Counted from the stretch's first letter, positions 39,473 to 48,641 are shown. The stretch: 64,000 nt of DNA from Novosphingopyxis iocasae (GCF_014334095.1 NZ_CP060495.1:643001-707000); one strand, 5' to 3'. A program made the numbers and translations. The notes: generated by a model not told the origin, from the letters alone.

Positions 39473-40600
39473 ATGCACGCGACCTTCCGCCATTTTCCGC
39501 TTCTTGCAGCCGCATTTTTCGTCGGCTTCCCCAACCAAGCCGAAGCTCAGTCCGAGGCCGACCATGCCGTTCTCTCCGATGCGGCGGGAGAGCCAATCGT
39601 TATCGGTTCCGCTCACAGGATCGAATCGAGCGTTTATGGCGTGCAAAAATTGGTCACTGTTCGTCTGCCGCGGGGTTATTCCGAGAATCCGGACCGCACA
39701 TATCCGATAGTCTTCTCTGTCGATGGCGGGCCGGAGCAAGATTTCGAGCTACTTTCCGGCATCGCAGCCGAGGCAGAATTTTCTACCAGTTTCGAGCCGT
39801 TTATCCTGATCGGCGTTCGCACTGACAATCGCTACGCCGAACTCACGCCGCCTCTAAATCGCATGGATGCACGGACGCTGACGGCCGTTTACGGAGATCG
39901 GATGCAGCCAAACGGCGCGCCGAAATTTCGTGAATTCCTGGAACGTGACGTGATCCCTTGGGCAACGAACCGCTACAGAACGGACCGCAAGGTTCTGACG
40001 GCCGCTTCCCTCGGCGGACTGTTTGTGGTCGATACTCTGCTCGAGCGGCCAGAGATGTTCGACGATTACATCGCCCTGACAACCAGCGTTTGGTGGGACG
40101 AAGGGCGCGTGGTGGATGAGGCCGCGGCAAAGCTTGCGGCGCAAATCCCTTCAGACCGTCGGATCTACATTACGATGGGCGACGAGGGTGTCGGCAACCG
40201 ATCGAGAGAATGGCTGGAAACCCTGGTCTCCGCTTTCGATACCAGCGCGCCCGAAGGGCTGAAATGGGCGTTTGTCGACCGTTCAGGCAGCGAGGAGCAT
40301 CGCACCATGGCGCTGATGGGCTGGCTAGACGCGTTCCGAACGCTTTACCTAAAGCCGGCGCGCACGGGAAACCCGGTACCGTTTGTCTACCATGGCGGAA
40401 AAGCGCCTGATTACACGGCTGCGGCCCGGGCCAATCTGGACGCCGGCGCGTGCAGGGCCGAGATCGCAAGGCCCGCATCGTGGAGTGAAAAGAATGCCGC
40501 ACCTGGAGGTTATTATGGGTGGTGCCTGCTGATGAAACCCGGCCTTCCCTTGACAGCCGGGAATTTTGGCCCCGGTGACTTCGGACACCCTAAGAAGTAA
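39473..40600 (+). CDS. Exported alpha/beta-hydrolase (esterase-like)
   Basis: 375 residues. Signal peptide MHATFRHFPLLAAAFFVGF with AEAQ cleavage. The PF00756-type (esterase D/ferric siderophore esterase-like) fold is suggested by VTVRLPRGYSENPDRTYPIVFSVDGG, WATNRYRTDRKVLTAASLGGLFVVDTL and a late His in SEEHRTM. The nucleophile elbow reads AASLGG, with Ala for the usual first Gly. The C-terminal 80 residues contain two Cys and may be a cap. Base composition looks lower in GC than its neighbours. Substrate unknown; IroE-like esterases and enterochelin-type hydrolases are possible relatives. Confidence 0.78.
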   Translation: MHATFRHFPLLAAAFFVGFPNQAEAQSEADHAVLSDAAGEPIVIGSAHRIESSVYGVQKLVTVRLPRGYSENPDRTYPIVFSVDGGPEQDFELLSGIAAEAEFSTSFEPFILIGVRTDNRYAELTPPLNRMDARTLTAVYGDRMQPNGAPKFREFLERDVIPWATNRYRTDRKVLTAASLGGLFVVDTLLERPEMFDDYIALTTSVWWDEGRVVDEAAAKLAAQIPSDRRIYITMGDEGVGNRSREWLETLVSAFDTSAPEGLKWAFVDRSGSEEHRTMALMGWLDAFRTLYLKPARTGNPVPFVYHGGKAPDYTAAARANLDAGACRAEIARPASWSEKNAAPGGYYGWCLLMKPGLPLTAGNFGPGDFGHPKK

Positions 40601-40680
40601 TTTGAATGACATCACCGATCCGGACGCCCGCAGTATCGGCAATGACAATAGGTAATCAGTGCGCTGGATGTGCCTCTATC

Positions 40681-41094
40681 TCAGGCATGTCGGCCGGGAG
40701 AGCCTTTGCCCTTCCGGCTATCGATGTGCCGCCAGTCTGATTGTGGAACAAGAGATAGCGAAGCTGTGGCACCGTTGAAGCAATACAGCCAGACATCGTA
40801 GCCCGATGCCGTCACTGCACGCTTACGGATATAGAGCGAATTTTTGGTTTGGGCGGGATCATAATCCTCAAACCGGTCTAGGGTATGCCAGACGGCTTCG
40901 TCCCGTACGCGAAAAACTTCGCCGGCTACATCTCCGTATTCGCCTGGCACCAGGCCCGGATATCCGCCGCAATCGTATAAACGGCCGGTGACGCTGTCCC
41001 GGCCGATCGATGTTAGTTTGTCGTAGAGCTCCAAGTCGGCAGAGCCACTTTGGCCTGTCATCAGCAGGCCGTATGCGAACAGCAGGTTGGTCAT
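40681..41094 (-). CDS. Gamma-glutamylcyclotransferase-like (AIG2-like) protein
   Basis: 137 residues. The family substrate-binding motif FAYGLLM opens the protein (residues 6-12), and the catalytic Glu76 lies in DRFEDYDP, both typical of the GGCT/AIG2 fold that turns gamma-glutamyl dipeptides into 5-oxoproline. The Y-G-x-L motif and DVAGEVFRV strand fit. It starts with an ATG overlapping the acylphosphatase stop (ATGA), so these two small enzymes form one operon. The C-terminal 20 residues are a basic tail. Confidence 0.85.
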   Translation of the reverse strand: MTNLLFAYGLLMTGQSGSADLELYDKLTSIGRDSVTGRLYDCGGYPGLVPGEYGDVAGEVFRVRDEAVWHTLDRFEDYDPAQTKNSLYIRKRAVTASGYDVWLYCFNGATASLSLVPQSDWRHIDSRKGKGSPGRHA

Positions 41095-41363
41095 CGTCGC
41101 TTTTCGAAGACATCGAAGCTTTGGCAATCGGCTGCGTCACATTCGATGCGCTCGACGTTGGCGGCGGGTGGCCCAGCGGCGGCGAGTTCGATCAGGCGAT
41201 CGATCGCGTCCGCATCACCTTCGGCGTGGATTTCCACCGTGCCGTCCTTGCGGTTGCGGACCCAGCCAGTGAGGGCGAGGTCACGCGCCGCCTGAACCGT
41301 CCAGTTGCGATACCAGACACCCTGGACACGGCCGTGGACGGTCAGGCGGCAAGCGGTGGTCAT
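41091..41363 (-). CDS. acyP: Acylphosphatase
   Basis: 90 residues, normal length. It hydrolyses acyl phosphates. Catalytic residues are present: Arg19 in VQGVWYRNW and Asn37 in GWVRNRKDGTVEI, equivalent to Arg23 and Asn41 of the classic enzyme. The start at 41363 gives a standard protein; the open frame beyond it is the antisense of the next gene. Its stop overlaps the cyclotransferase start. Confidence 0.95.
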   Translation of the reverse strand: MTTACRLTVHGRVQGVWYRNWTVQAARDLALTGWVRNRKDGTVEIHAEGDADAIDRLIELAAAGPPAANVERIECDAADCQSFDVFEKRR

Positions 41364-41367
41364 GCGC

Positions 41368-41610
41368 TCAGGTAGCGCTGGTTTCGTTGGGCTTTGTATC
41401 GGCGCGGTCGTCGCCCTTGTCGACGCCGGTATCGACCTGCGGGTCGTCGACGCGCTTGGCTTCGGCGCGGGTGCCGACGGCGGTCTGCTTGTCGCCGCCC
41501 GAACGGCTCTGCTCGGCACCGCCGCCCATCGCGTCCTTCTGCGCGGCATCGATGATGCGGCTGTCGTCATGGTCGCGGGCGGTTTCGGTGCGCTTGTTTT
41601 CGTCGGTCAT
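41368..41610 (-). CDS. Small disordered hydrophilic protein
   Basis: 80 residues, almost all charged or polar, with no Cys, Trp, Phe, Leu or Tyr (MTDENKRTETARDHDDSRI, KQTAVGTRAEAKRVDD). It would be natively unfolded. The start is convincing because AAAGGAG lies seven bases before the ATG. It ends four bases before the acylphosphatase start. Function unknown; small Lys/Asp/Gly-rich proteins of this sort are often stress-related, which is only a guess here. Confidence 0.65.
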   Translation of the reverse strand: MTDENKRTETARDHDDSRIIDAAQKDAMGGGAEQSRSGGDKQTAVGTRAEAKRVDDPQVDTGVDKGDDRADTKPNETSAT

Positions 41611-41813
41611 GGGATCTCCTTTGCGTTTGGAGGGTCAACGGTCCGACAGGCGAGGGCGTTCCGGCCGCGCGATTTTGCGCTGTCCTACAGGAGAACAAAT
41701 GGGGTAAACGAGGATCGGTCCTTTGACATCGTAAGGGCGCGCGAAGCCGCGGGGGCAGGGCGTTTTCGGGGGCGAGAGTCTTCCGCCCAAGACTGTGTGA
41801 AGCAGTGTGAAGC

Positions 41814-42560
41814 TCAGCGCAGCCGTTTGACCCAGAGCTGGTTGCCGTCGCGCCGCTCGGTCTGGAAGTTGGGCACCGCCTCGAACAGGTCGCTGAGGCG
41901 CGAGAAGCCGTAGTTGCGAACGTCGAAGCTGGAGCGGTTGCCCGCGCGCTGGCCCACCTGCGACATGTTGGCGAAGCCGCGCTCGTCCCGGTCGCTGGCG
42001 TTGTACGCATCGACCAGCAGGCCGATCAGCTTGTCGTCCACCTGGCCGCGCTCCTGCGTGCCGTTGGACGCCTTGGTCTCCCCGGTCTTGGCGGGCTTGT
42101 CGCTGCGCGGTGTGTCCTTGCGCATCAGCGCGTCGACATCGATGAAGCGTGTGCAGGCGGCCTTGAAGGCCTCCGGCGTCTTGGCGCTGCCGAAGCCGTA
42201 GACCGGGTAGCCGTCCTGGCGCAGGCGCATGGCCAGCGGCATGAAGTCGCTGTCCGAGCTCATGATGCCAAAGCCGTTCACGCGCCCGCCGATCAGCATG
42301 TCCATCGCATCGATGGTCATCTTCATGTCGGTGGCGTTCTTGCCCTTGGTCATGTCGAACTGCTGCTGCGGCTCGATGCCGTAGAGGTGCAGCTTGTCGA
42401 CCCAACCCTTCAGTGCCTGCTTGCGCCAGTTGCCATAGGCGCGGCGGATGTTCACCTCGCCCAGCTCGGCCATCACGGTGAGTACCGCGTCGATGCCGGC
42501 GTGGGACGCGTTGTCGGCGTCGATCAGGAGGGCGGTGTTGCGTTTGCCATCGGTGGTCAT
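41814..42560 (-). CDS. NYN domain and OST-HTH/LOTUS domain protein (LabA/DUF88 type)
   Basis: 248 residues. Residues 8-145 are a NYN (PIN-like) nuclease domain: ALLIDADNASH with Asp14 and Asp16, GKNATDMKMTIDAMDML and MSSDSDFMPLAMRL with acidic metal ligands. After a short Lys/Thr linker, residues about 175-248 look like an OST-HTH/LOTUS domain (DKLIGLLVDAYNASDRDERGF, YGFSRLSDLFEAVP, NQLWVKRL), which binds RNA or partner proteins. The combination suggests an RNA-processing enzyme of unknown target. The start at 42560 is the ATG before TDGKRNTALL. Confidence 0.9.
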   Translation of the reverse strand: MTTDGKRNTALLIDADNASHAGIDAVLTVMAELGEVNIRRAYGNWRKQALKGWVDKLHLYGIEPQQQFDMTKGKNATDMKMTIDAMDMLIGGRVNGFGIMSSDSDFMPLAMRLRQDGYPVYGFGSAKTPEAFKAACTRFIDVDALMRKDTPRSDKPAKTGETKASNGTQERGQVDDKLIGLLVDAYNASDRDERGFANMSQVGQRAGNRSSFDVRNYGFSRLSDLFEAVPNFQTERRDGNQLWVKRLR

Positions 42561-42611
42561 GCGCGCTGCCCTGCCTGCTTGCATCCGCGATTGCAAACGC
42601 TCAGACGCACA

Positions 42612-44111
42612 TCACTCGGCAGGCTGCGGCGCGGGATCGTCGGCCACCTCTTCGAACGGGGCGGGTTCGGTCATCAGGCTGACGACCACCACTGCGATGA
42701 AGGAGGCGATGAAGCCGGGTATGATCTCATACACGCCTTCGCCGCCCATGAAGCTCTTGCCCCAGCCCAGGGCGATCCAGCCGACGACGACGACCGCGCC
42801 CGTGAGGAGCCCGGCGACCGCGCCCGCGCCGCTCATCCGCTTCCAGGTGAGCGAGAGCAGGATCATGGGGCCGAAGGCTGCGCCGAAGCCGGCCCAGGCG
42901 TTGGAGACGAGGCCTAGCACTTCGCTGTTCGGATCGCTCGCGATCAGGATCGCGACGAGCGAGACGAGGAGGACGCAGATGCGCCCGACGTTCACCGACT
43001 CGCGCTCGGACGCATTCTTGCGCAGGAACAGCTTGTAGAAGTCCTCGGTCAGCGAGCTGGAGGAGACCAGCAGCTGCGAGCTGATGGTCGACATGATGGC
43101 GGCGAGCAGCGCGGCGAGGAGGAAGCCAGTGATGAGCGGGTGGAACAGCAGGTCGGCGAGAACGATGAAGATCGTTTCCGGGTCCTCCACCACGATGCCG
43201 TTACGCGCGGCATAGGCGCGGCCGGCAAGGCCCACGCCCAGTGCGCCGAGCAGGCAGACGAACATCCAAGTCATGCCGATGTTGCGGGCGGTGGCGACGG
43301 CTTTCACGCTACGCACCGCCATGAAGCGCACGATGATGTGCGGCTGGCCGAAATAGCCAAGGCCCCAGGCGACCGCGGAGAAGAAGCCGATGGTCGTGAG
43401 CCCGTAAGTGAGGTCTAGGAAGCCCGGCTGAACCTGGGTGAGCGATTCGCCCGCGCTGCCGCCGGGGCCGAACATGACGACCAGCGGCATCAGGACCAGC
43501 GCGACAACCATGATGCAGCCTTGCACAAAGTCGGTCAGGCTGACGGCGAGGAACCCGCCGACCATGGTGTAGGCCAACACGACGCCCGCGGTGATCCAGA
43601 GGCCCAGCGCGTAGTCGGGGATGCCGATGTCGCCGAACAGCGCAGCGAAGCTCGTCTCGAACAGCTTGCCGCCGCCCACCAGGCCCGCCGCGGTGTACAC
43701 GGCGAAGAATACCACGACGATCAGCGCGCTGGTGACCCGCAGCGCCAGCGCGCGGTCCGGAAAGCGGTTGGCGAGGAATTCTGGGATGGTGAGGGCGTTG
43801 CCGAGCCGCTCGGTCTGCTCACGCAGCCGGGGCGCGACGATGATCCAGTTGAGAAGCGCGCCGAAGAACAGACCGATGCCGATCCAGGCGGACACGAGGC
43901 CGGAGGCAAACAGCGCGCCGGGCAGACCGAGAAGAAGCCATCCGGACATGTCGCTGGCGCCAGCCGACAGGGCAGCCACCGCCGGGTGCAGTTGGCGTCC
44001 TCCGAGCAGATAACCTTCGCTGCTGTCGGTCGATTTGCGCCAGGCGTACAGCCCGATGCCGATCATAAGGATGAAGTAGAGCGCGAGAGAGATGAGTGTG
44101 CCGGTCTTCAT
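42612..44111 (-). CDS. putP: Sodium/proline symporter
   Basis: 499 residues with about 13 membrane helices, SSS family. Motifs: GGRQLHPAVAALSAGASDMSGWLLLGLPG near helix 2 (the sodium-binding DMSGWLLxGLPG motif), YTMVGGFLAVSLTDFVQG and ISSQLLVSSSSLTEDFY (late Na+ site Ser/Thr residues). It takes up proline driven by sodium. The C terminus is a short acidic tail. It is not next to putA here. No operator is seen, so regulation by proline cannot be read from sequence. Confidence 0.94.
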   Translation of the reverse strand: MKTGTLISLALYFILMIGIGLYAWRKSTDSSEGYLLGGRQLHPAVAALSAGASDMSGWLLLGLPGALFASGLVSAWIGIGLFFGALLNWIIVAPRLREQTERLGNALTIPEFLANRFPDRALALRVTSALIVVVFFAVYTAAGLVGGGKLFETSFAALFGDIGIPDYALGLWITAGVVLAYTMVGGFLAVSLTDFVQGCIMVVALVLMPLVVMFGPGGSAGESLTQVQPGFLDLTYGLTTIGFFSAVAWGLGYFGQPHIIVRFMAVRSVKAVATARNIGMTWMFVCLLGALGVGLAGRAYAARNGIVVEDPETIFIVLADLLFHPLITGFLLAALLAAIMSTISSQLLVSSSSLTEDFYKLFLRKNASERESVNVGRICVLLVSLVAILIASDPNSEVLGLVSNAWAGFGAAFGPMILLSLTWKRMSGAGAVAGLLTGAVVVVGWIALGWGKSFMGGEGVYEIIPGFIASFIAVVVVSLMTEPAPFEEVADDPAPQPAE

Positions 44112-44169
44112 GGCGCCTTGGATAAGGATCGAGCGGCCCTTGTCCAGCCCGGCGGTGCTTCATACGCGG

Positions 44170-44191
44170 CGGACTGCCGATAGGCAGTCCG
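44170..44191 (-). terminator. Hairpin between the oxidase-like gene and putP
   Basis: A perfect 9-base-pair stem, CGGACTGCC (44170-44178) with GGCAGTCCG (44183-44191), and a GATA tetraloop. It lies between the stop at 44206 and the putP start at 44111. No T run follows, so it could be a weak terminator or a processing signal. Confidence 0.5.
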
Positions 44192-44205
44192 GTGGCGGCG
44201 ATTGA

Positions 44206-44823
44206 TCAGGGAACCAGCCAGGTCCCTTCCCAGCTTTCGCCGTTCCAAGCGAATCGCGCCCGGCGGTGGCCTTGATGGGCGAGATAATAAAAATCGATTT
44301 GATCGATTTCGGCCTGCACGATCGCGAAATTGCTGCGCGCGGGCTTCAGTTGTTCGTCGCTTGGCTTCTCGCCCTGAACCGACGCGGGGAGGCCGGAAGT
44401 GGGCTTCTGTACTGGCGTGCCAGGGCCGGGATCGGCCAGATAACAACGGCGCGCATAGTTATCGGCCTCGCTCCAGGCCTCGTCGGCCGACGCGCTATGG
44501 GCCTGAATGCTGGCTGTGCCCGAGAGCCTTAACTGGAGCTTGGCGTCCGCATCGTAGATTAGCACGCTGACCGGCGCGGCCGATCCGATCTCCACGATCT
44601 TCTCGGAACGGGCATCGGTATGAAAACGCATGTGCCGACTATCACGATCCGCTTCGCGGAGGACCATGATCCGTTGCTGCGGCCGCCCCTTGGCGTCCAC
44701 GGTAGCCAACGACGGCGTATGCGCCCCGCCTGACCGGCTGTGTGCCCCTTCCAAAAGGAGCGCCCAGGCACGGTCGAGCGAGGCATCTAGATCGTTGTAG
44801 AAATCGGGAAGAGCGTCGCTCAT
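44206..44823 (-). CDS. Pyridoxamine 5'-phosphate oxidase family flavin-binding protein
   Basis: 205 residues of the split-barrel flavin fold. RIMVLREADRDSRHMRFHTDARSEKI is the FMN-binding strand region; ALLLEGAHSRSG, APVSVLIYDADAKLQLRLSG and the C-terminal RARFAWNGESWEGTWLVP complete the fold. True PdxH residues for pyridoxamine are not evident, so a related oxidase or general flavoprotein is the safer call. Its ATG overlaps the carbonic anhydrase stop (ATGA), and a hairpin follows it. Confidence 0.85.
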   Translation of the reverse strand: MSDALPDFYNDLDASLDRAWALLLEGAHSRSGGAHTPSLATVDAKGRPQQRIMVLREADRDSRHMRFHTDARSEKIVEIGSAAPVSVLIYDADAKLQLRLSGTASIQAHSASADEAWSEADNYARRCYLADPGPGTPVQKPTSGLPASVQGEKPSDEQLKPARSNFAIVQAEIDQIDFYYLAHQGHRRARFAWNGESWEGTWLVP

Positions 44824-45458
44824 CTCACCGTTTCAAACTGGTCGCTGTCCTTGTTGAGTACGTGAAGCTCGCCGTCCTCAATGGCGAAATAAGCACCCTG
44901 CAGCTTCAGTTCACCCTTTTCGACCTTCTCGGCGACGTAGGGGAACGTCATGAGGTTGTTGAGGCTGACGCGCACTCCGGCAAGCTCCATGGCACGCCCG
45001 GCGTCGCGCCCTTCGGTACCATATTCCTCCGCCACTTTTTTCTTGGCGTCGCGCAGCATTCGGACCCAATCCGCGATGTGGGCGCCTTCGCCATGGCCGG
45101 TGTCTGCGACATTGCCTGTCAGCGCAGCATTGCAGCCGCCGCAGCGGCCATGGCCCATCACCACGATCTCAGGAACCTTGAGGAACTGGACGGCGAATTC
45201 GATGGCGGCGGACACACCGTGGAAGCCCGGGCTGGTCTCGAACGGGGGGACCAGCGCGGCAACGTTGCGCACGACGAAGATCTCGCCCGGCTTGCTGTTG
45301 AACACGAGTGCGGGGTCGACTCGGCTGTCCGAGCAGGAGATCACCATCACCTGCGGCGACTGGCCTTCGGTTAGTTCTTCCCAGCGCTGGCGGTGCGCTT
45401 CCCAATCGTTGCGGTAGAAGCCGCGATAGCCTTCGATCATATCGTTAAAGTCGGTCAT
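44820..45458 (-). CDS. Beta-carbonic anhydrase
   Basis: 212 residues, interconverts carbon dioxide and bicarbonate. The zinc ligands Cys42, His103 and Cys106 lie in [10 protein letters not shown] and MGHGRCGG, and the Asp44-Arg46 dyad is present. Family spacing is right for a class beta enzyme of the Can/CynT type. It supplies bicarbonate; a link to carbamoyl phosphate synthesis elsewhere in the window is plausible but not shown. First gene of a two-gene leftward unit with the oxidase-like gene. Confidence 0.95.
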   Translation of the reverse strand: MTDFNDMIEGYRGFYRNDWEAHRQRWEELTEGQSPQVMVISCSDSRVDPALVFNSKPGEIFVVRNVAALVPPFETSPGFHGVSAAIEFAVQFLKVPEIVVMGHGRCGGCNAALTGNVADTGHGEGAHIADWVRMLRDAKKKVAEEYGTEGRDAGRAMELAGVRVSLNNLMTFPYVAEKVEKGELKLQGAYFAIEDGELHVLNKDSDQFETVR

Positions 45459-45526
45459 GGATTTCCTTTATCCCTAGAACGGCTTTGGGGGTGGCAACCA
45501 TTGGGTGGCGTCGCTATTTCCGGGTC

Positions 45527-46468
45527 ATGAACGACATGACCAACACTCCAGTTCCCGAGAATCGTCCGGAACGCAAGCGCAAGCCGGACTGGATCCGGGT
45601 GAAGGCCCCGACCAGCCAGGGGTTTGCTGAAACGCGCAAATTGATGCGCGAGCTGAACCTGAATACCGTGTGCGAAGAGGCCGCCTGCCCGAACATCGGC
45701 GAGTGCTGGACCAAGAAGCACGCCACCGTGATGATCCTGGGCGATGTTTGCACGCGCGCCTGCGCTTTCTGCAACGTCAAGACTGGTATGCCGCGCATCG
45801 TGGACAAGTCCGAGCCCGGCCATGTCGCCGAGGCCGCGGCCAAGATGGGCCTGGAACATATCGTCATCACGTCGGTGGACCGGGACGATCTGCCGGACGG
45901 CGGCGCGGACCAATTCGTTAAAGTAATCAACGAACTGCGCAACCAGACGCCCAGCACCACGATCGAGATCCTTACGCCCGATTTCCGTAACAAGCACGAG
46001 CAGGCGATCGAGAAGATCGGCGCGGCCGGGCCAGATGTGTTCAATCATAATCTGGAAACGGTGCCGCGGCTGTATCCCACCATTCGCCCGGGCGCGCGCT
46101 ATTACAGCTCGCTGCGCCTGCTGGAGCAAATGAAGCGCCACGCGCCGTCGATCTTTACCAAGTCCGGCATTATGCTCGGTCTCGGCGAACAGCGGCTGGA
46201 GGTGCATCAGGTGATGGACGATATGCGCTCCGCCGATGTCGACTTCCTCACCATGGGCCAATATCTCCAGCCGACGCCCAAGCATGCCGAGGTGGTGGAC
46301 TTCGTTCCGCCCAAAGGCTTCGATGCGTTCGCTGCGATTGCGCGCGCCAAGGGCTTCCTGATGGTCGCATCTAGCCCGTTGACCCGCTCCAGCTATCATG
46401 CCGGTGACGATTTCGCGCAGATGCGGGCTGCGCGGGAGGAGAAGCTGGCCAAGGCGGCGGCGCGCTGA
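45527..46468 (+). CDS. lipA: Lipoyl synthase
   Basis: 313 residues. Radical SAM enzyme that inserts two sulfurs into protein-bound octanoyl groups. The auxiliary cluster Cys49, Cys54 and Cys60 ([15 protein letters not shown]) and the SAM cluster Cys75, Cys79 and Cys82 (VCTRACAFC) are all there, as is the late RSSY serine ligand ([10 protein letters not shown]). Start set at 45527; an ATG at 45536 is also possible, and a TTG at 45485 less so. Its product is needed by the lipoyl domain fused to PdhB in this window. Confidence 0.97.
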   Translation: MNDMTNTPVPENRPERKRKPDWIRVKAPTSQGFAETRKLMRELNLNTVCEEAACPNIGECWTKKHATVMILGDVCTRACAFCNVKTGMPRIVDKSEPGHVAEAAAKMGLEHIVITSVDRDDLPDGGADQFVKVINELRNQTPSTTIEILTPDFRNKHEQAIEKIGAAGPDVFNHNLETVPRLYPTIRPGARYYSSLRLLEQMKRHAPSIFTKSGIMLGLGEQRLEVHQVMDDMRSADVDFLTMGQYLQPTPKHAEVVDFVPPKGFDAFAAIARAKGFLMVASSPLTRSSYHAGDDFAQMRAAREEKLAKAAAR

Positions 46469-46938
46469 TGCCCCGCCATAGCGAAAAGCGCCGGATGCCC
46501 TACACGCCCGAGCAGATGTATGATCTGGTCGCGGACGTGAAAAGCTACCCCGAGTTCCTGCCCTGGGTGGTGGCCATGCGCGTGCGGAAGGAACAGCCGA
46601 CCGAGACGATTGCCGACATGGTGGTAGGCTTCAAGGCGATCCGGGAGAGCTTCACATCAAAGGTGGTAAAGGTGCCCAAGACGGCCATCCACGTCGAATA
46701 TGTCGATGGCCCTCTGCAATATCTTCACAACGACTGGGCCTTCGAGAGCGACGGGGAAGGCGGTTGCGTCGTCGACTTTAAGGTCGATTTCGCCTTCAAG
46801 AACCGGCTGTTCCAAAGCTTGGCCGGCCAGTTTTTCGAAAAGGCTTTGATGAAGATGATCGGTGCGTTCGAAAAACGCGCTGAGGAGCTTTATGGCGCGT
46901 CGGGCAATAACAATTCGAGCGCACAGATCACCGCCTGA
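46468..46938 (+). CDS. Coq10/RatA-like START-domain protein
   Basis: 156 residues of the polyketide-cyclase/START fold. The start RHSEKRRMPYTPEQMYDLVADVKSYPEFLPW and the later FESDGEGGCVVDFKVDFAFKNRLFQSLAGQFFEKALMKMI are the signature of Coq10 in mitochondria and RatA in E. coli. In alphaproteobacteria it is usually taken as a ubiquinone-binding protein, and it commonly follows lipA as here (TGATG overlap). Its last 49 bases overlap the opposite-strand pncC gene. Confidence 0.9.
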   Translation: MPRHSEKRRMPYTPEQMYDLVADVKSYPEFLPWVVAMRVRKEQPTETIADMVVGFKAIRESFTSKVVKVPKTAIHVEYVDGPLQYLHNDWAFESDGEGGCVVDFKVDFAFKNRLFQSLAGQFFEKALMKMIGAFEKRAEELYGASGNNNSSAQITA

Positions 46939-47405
46939 CGGCGAATTTCGGCGCGGCTTTTGTCCTCGCCAAAGTCCTTGCGATCGGCATGGATCTGCTC
47001 GGGGTCATCGCCGCGCTTGGCTTTGGCAAATACCACCGTGCCGACCGGCTTGTTGGGCGAGCCGCCGCCGGGACCGGCAACGCCGCTGATCGCGACGGCC
47101 ACATCCGCGTCGCTCTTTGCGAGCGCGCCCTGCGCCATGCCCCAGGCCACCGCCATCGAGACTGCGCCGAACACTTCGATCAGATCGGGCGCGACATCCA
47201 GCATCGCGATCTTCGCTTCATCGGCATAGGTGGTGAAGCCGCATTGGAAAACCGCGCTGCTTCCTGGAACCTCCGTCAGCGCGCCGGAGACGAGCCCACC
47301 AGTGCAACTCTCGGCAACGGTCACCCGGCGTCCGATCGCCTTGTTCTCGTCAATCACGCGCTTTGCGAGATCGTATACCTCCGGAGAGAAAAGCGTATCG
47401 GTCAT
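46890..47405 (-). CDS. pncC: Nicotinamide-nucleotide amidohydrolase (CinA family)
   Basis: 171 residues, the single-domain amidase form of CinA that deamidates NMN in the pyridine nucleotide cycle. Key block VAESCTGGLVSGALTEVPGSS contains the catalytic Ser of the AESCTGG motif, and GVAGPGGGSPNKPVGTVV is the second family block. No competence-type CinA N-terminal domain is attached. Its ATG overlaps the ispDF stop (ATGA), and its 3' end crosses the end of the Coq10-like gene on the other strand. Confidence 0.93.
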   Translation of the reverse strand: MTDTLFSPEVYDLAKRVIDENKAIGRRVTVAESCTGGLVSGALTEVPGSSAVFQCGFTTYADEAKIAMLDVAPDLIEVFGAVSMAVAWGMAQGALAKSDADVAVAISGVAGPGGGSPNKPVGTVVFAKAKRGDDPEQIHADRKDFGEDKSRAEIRRQAVICALELLLPDAP

Positions 47406-48544
47406 GGTTCGTCCTTTCTCTGAAGCAGCGCACTGGCGCTGGCAGCGATCGCCTCGCGCCGACCGGTATAGCCCAGGCCCTCGGTAGTCGTCGCCTTAAT
47501 GCTGATACGTGCGATATCGGTGCCGACGATCCGGGCAACTTCCTTGCGCATCGCCTCGCGCCGCGGCCCGATTTTGGGAGCCTCGCAGATCACCGTGCAA
47601 TCGATATTGCCGATCATGTAGTGCGCGGCATCTGCTAGCGCCACCGCATGGGCCAGGAAACGGTCTGATCGCGCGCCGCGCCACTGCGGATCGCTTGGCG
47701 GGAAATGACTTCCGATGTCCCCGGCACCGATCGCACCCAGGATGGCGTCGGTGATGGCGTGAAGCACGACATCGGCGTCGCTATGGCCGGCAAGGCCGAA
47801 GTCGTGATCGAACAAAATGCCGCCCAGCCACAATTCTTCACCGCGAACCAGGCGATGCACGTCATATCCCGTCCCGATGCGGAAGGGGGGCAGGGGGCTC
47901 AGTTCCACGAAGTCCTCCGCAAAAGTGATCTTTTTCAAACGCTCATCGCCCGGCACCAGCGCTACTTCTCCCCCGCTTGCGCGCAGCATCTGGGCATCGT
48001 CGCTCGCGTCCCGATCCTCTGGCCAGGCACGGTGGGCGGCAAGAATGGCCTGAAGGTCGAACGCCTGCGGTGTCTGGACGCGGCGAAGGGCCTCGCGCGG
48101 GACAATAACTCCGTCCTCCGCCCGGATAATGCTATCGGCAACCGGCAGAACAGGAGTTGCTCCGGGCGCAGTCGCTAGAGCTGCCATCAACGCTTCGATC
48201 ACACTATCCGGTACATCCGGCCGTGCGGCGTCGTGAATGAAAACTACGCCCTGCGCGCCATGTGCAGCCAGATGTTCCAGCCCGTTTCGTACACTATCGC
48301 GCCGGGTGGCACCGCCGGTGATGAGCTTTGCTTCGATACCGCCAAGCGCTGCCAGCGCTTCTCCCTCTTGCCCGGCGCCGACCACGATCGTCAGCGAGCG
48401 GACCCGCTTATCCTGCGCGAAGCGTTCGGCGCTCCAGCGAAGCAGGGGCTTGCCGAGATGAGAGCGATACTGCTTCGGCACATTGCCGCCGACGCGGCTT
48501 CCGCTGCCGGCAGCGACGATCAGGATATGCAGGTCTTGCGCCAT
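47402..48544 (-). CDS. ispDF: Bifunctional IspD/IspF enzyme of the MEP pathway
   Basis: 380 residues. The IspD half (1 to about 220) has LIVAAGSGSRVGGNVPKQY, the nucleotidyl site, plus HDAARP and RRVQTPQAFD. The IspF half (from about 221) begins FRIGTGYDVHRL with the Asp-x-His zinc ligands and has GHSDADVVLHAITDAILGAIGAGDIG and KATTTEGLGYTGRREAIAA. It makes CDP-ME and then MEcPP for isoprenoid precursors. The fused form is common in alphaproteobacteria. Translationally coupled to pncC. Confidence 0.97.
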   Translation of the reverse strand: MAQDLHILIVAAGSGSRVGGNVPKQYRSHLGKPLLRWSAERFAQDKRVRSLTIVVGAGQEGEALAALGGIEAKLITGGATRRDSVRNGLEHLAAHGAQGVVFIHDAARPDVPDSVIEALMAALATAPGATPVLPVADSIIRAEDGVIVPREALRRVQTPQAFDLQAILAAHRAWPEDRDASDDAQMLRASGGEVALVPGDERLKKITFAEDFVELSPLPPFRIGTGYDVHRLVRGEELWLGGILFDHDFGLAGHSDADVVLHAITDAILGAIGAGDIGSHFPPSDPQWRGARSDRFLAHAVALADAAHYMIGNIDCTVICEAPKIGPRREAMRKEVARIVGTDIARISIKATTTEGLGYTGRREAIAASASALLQRKDEP

Positions 48545-48641
48545 CGCCGCGCCCTTAGCGCCCCCTGATCTTGTCCGCCAAGCGCTTTAACGCTATTTAG
48601 CGGTCTAACACGCGGGTCTAACCTGCCTCCTTCCTGTCAAC

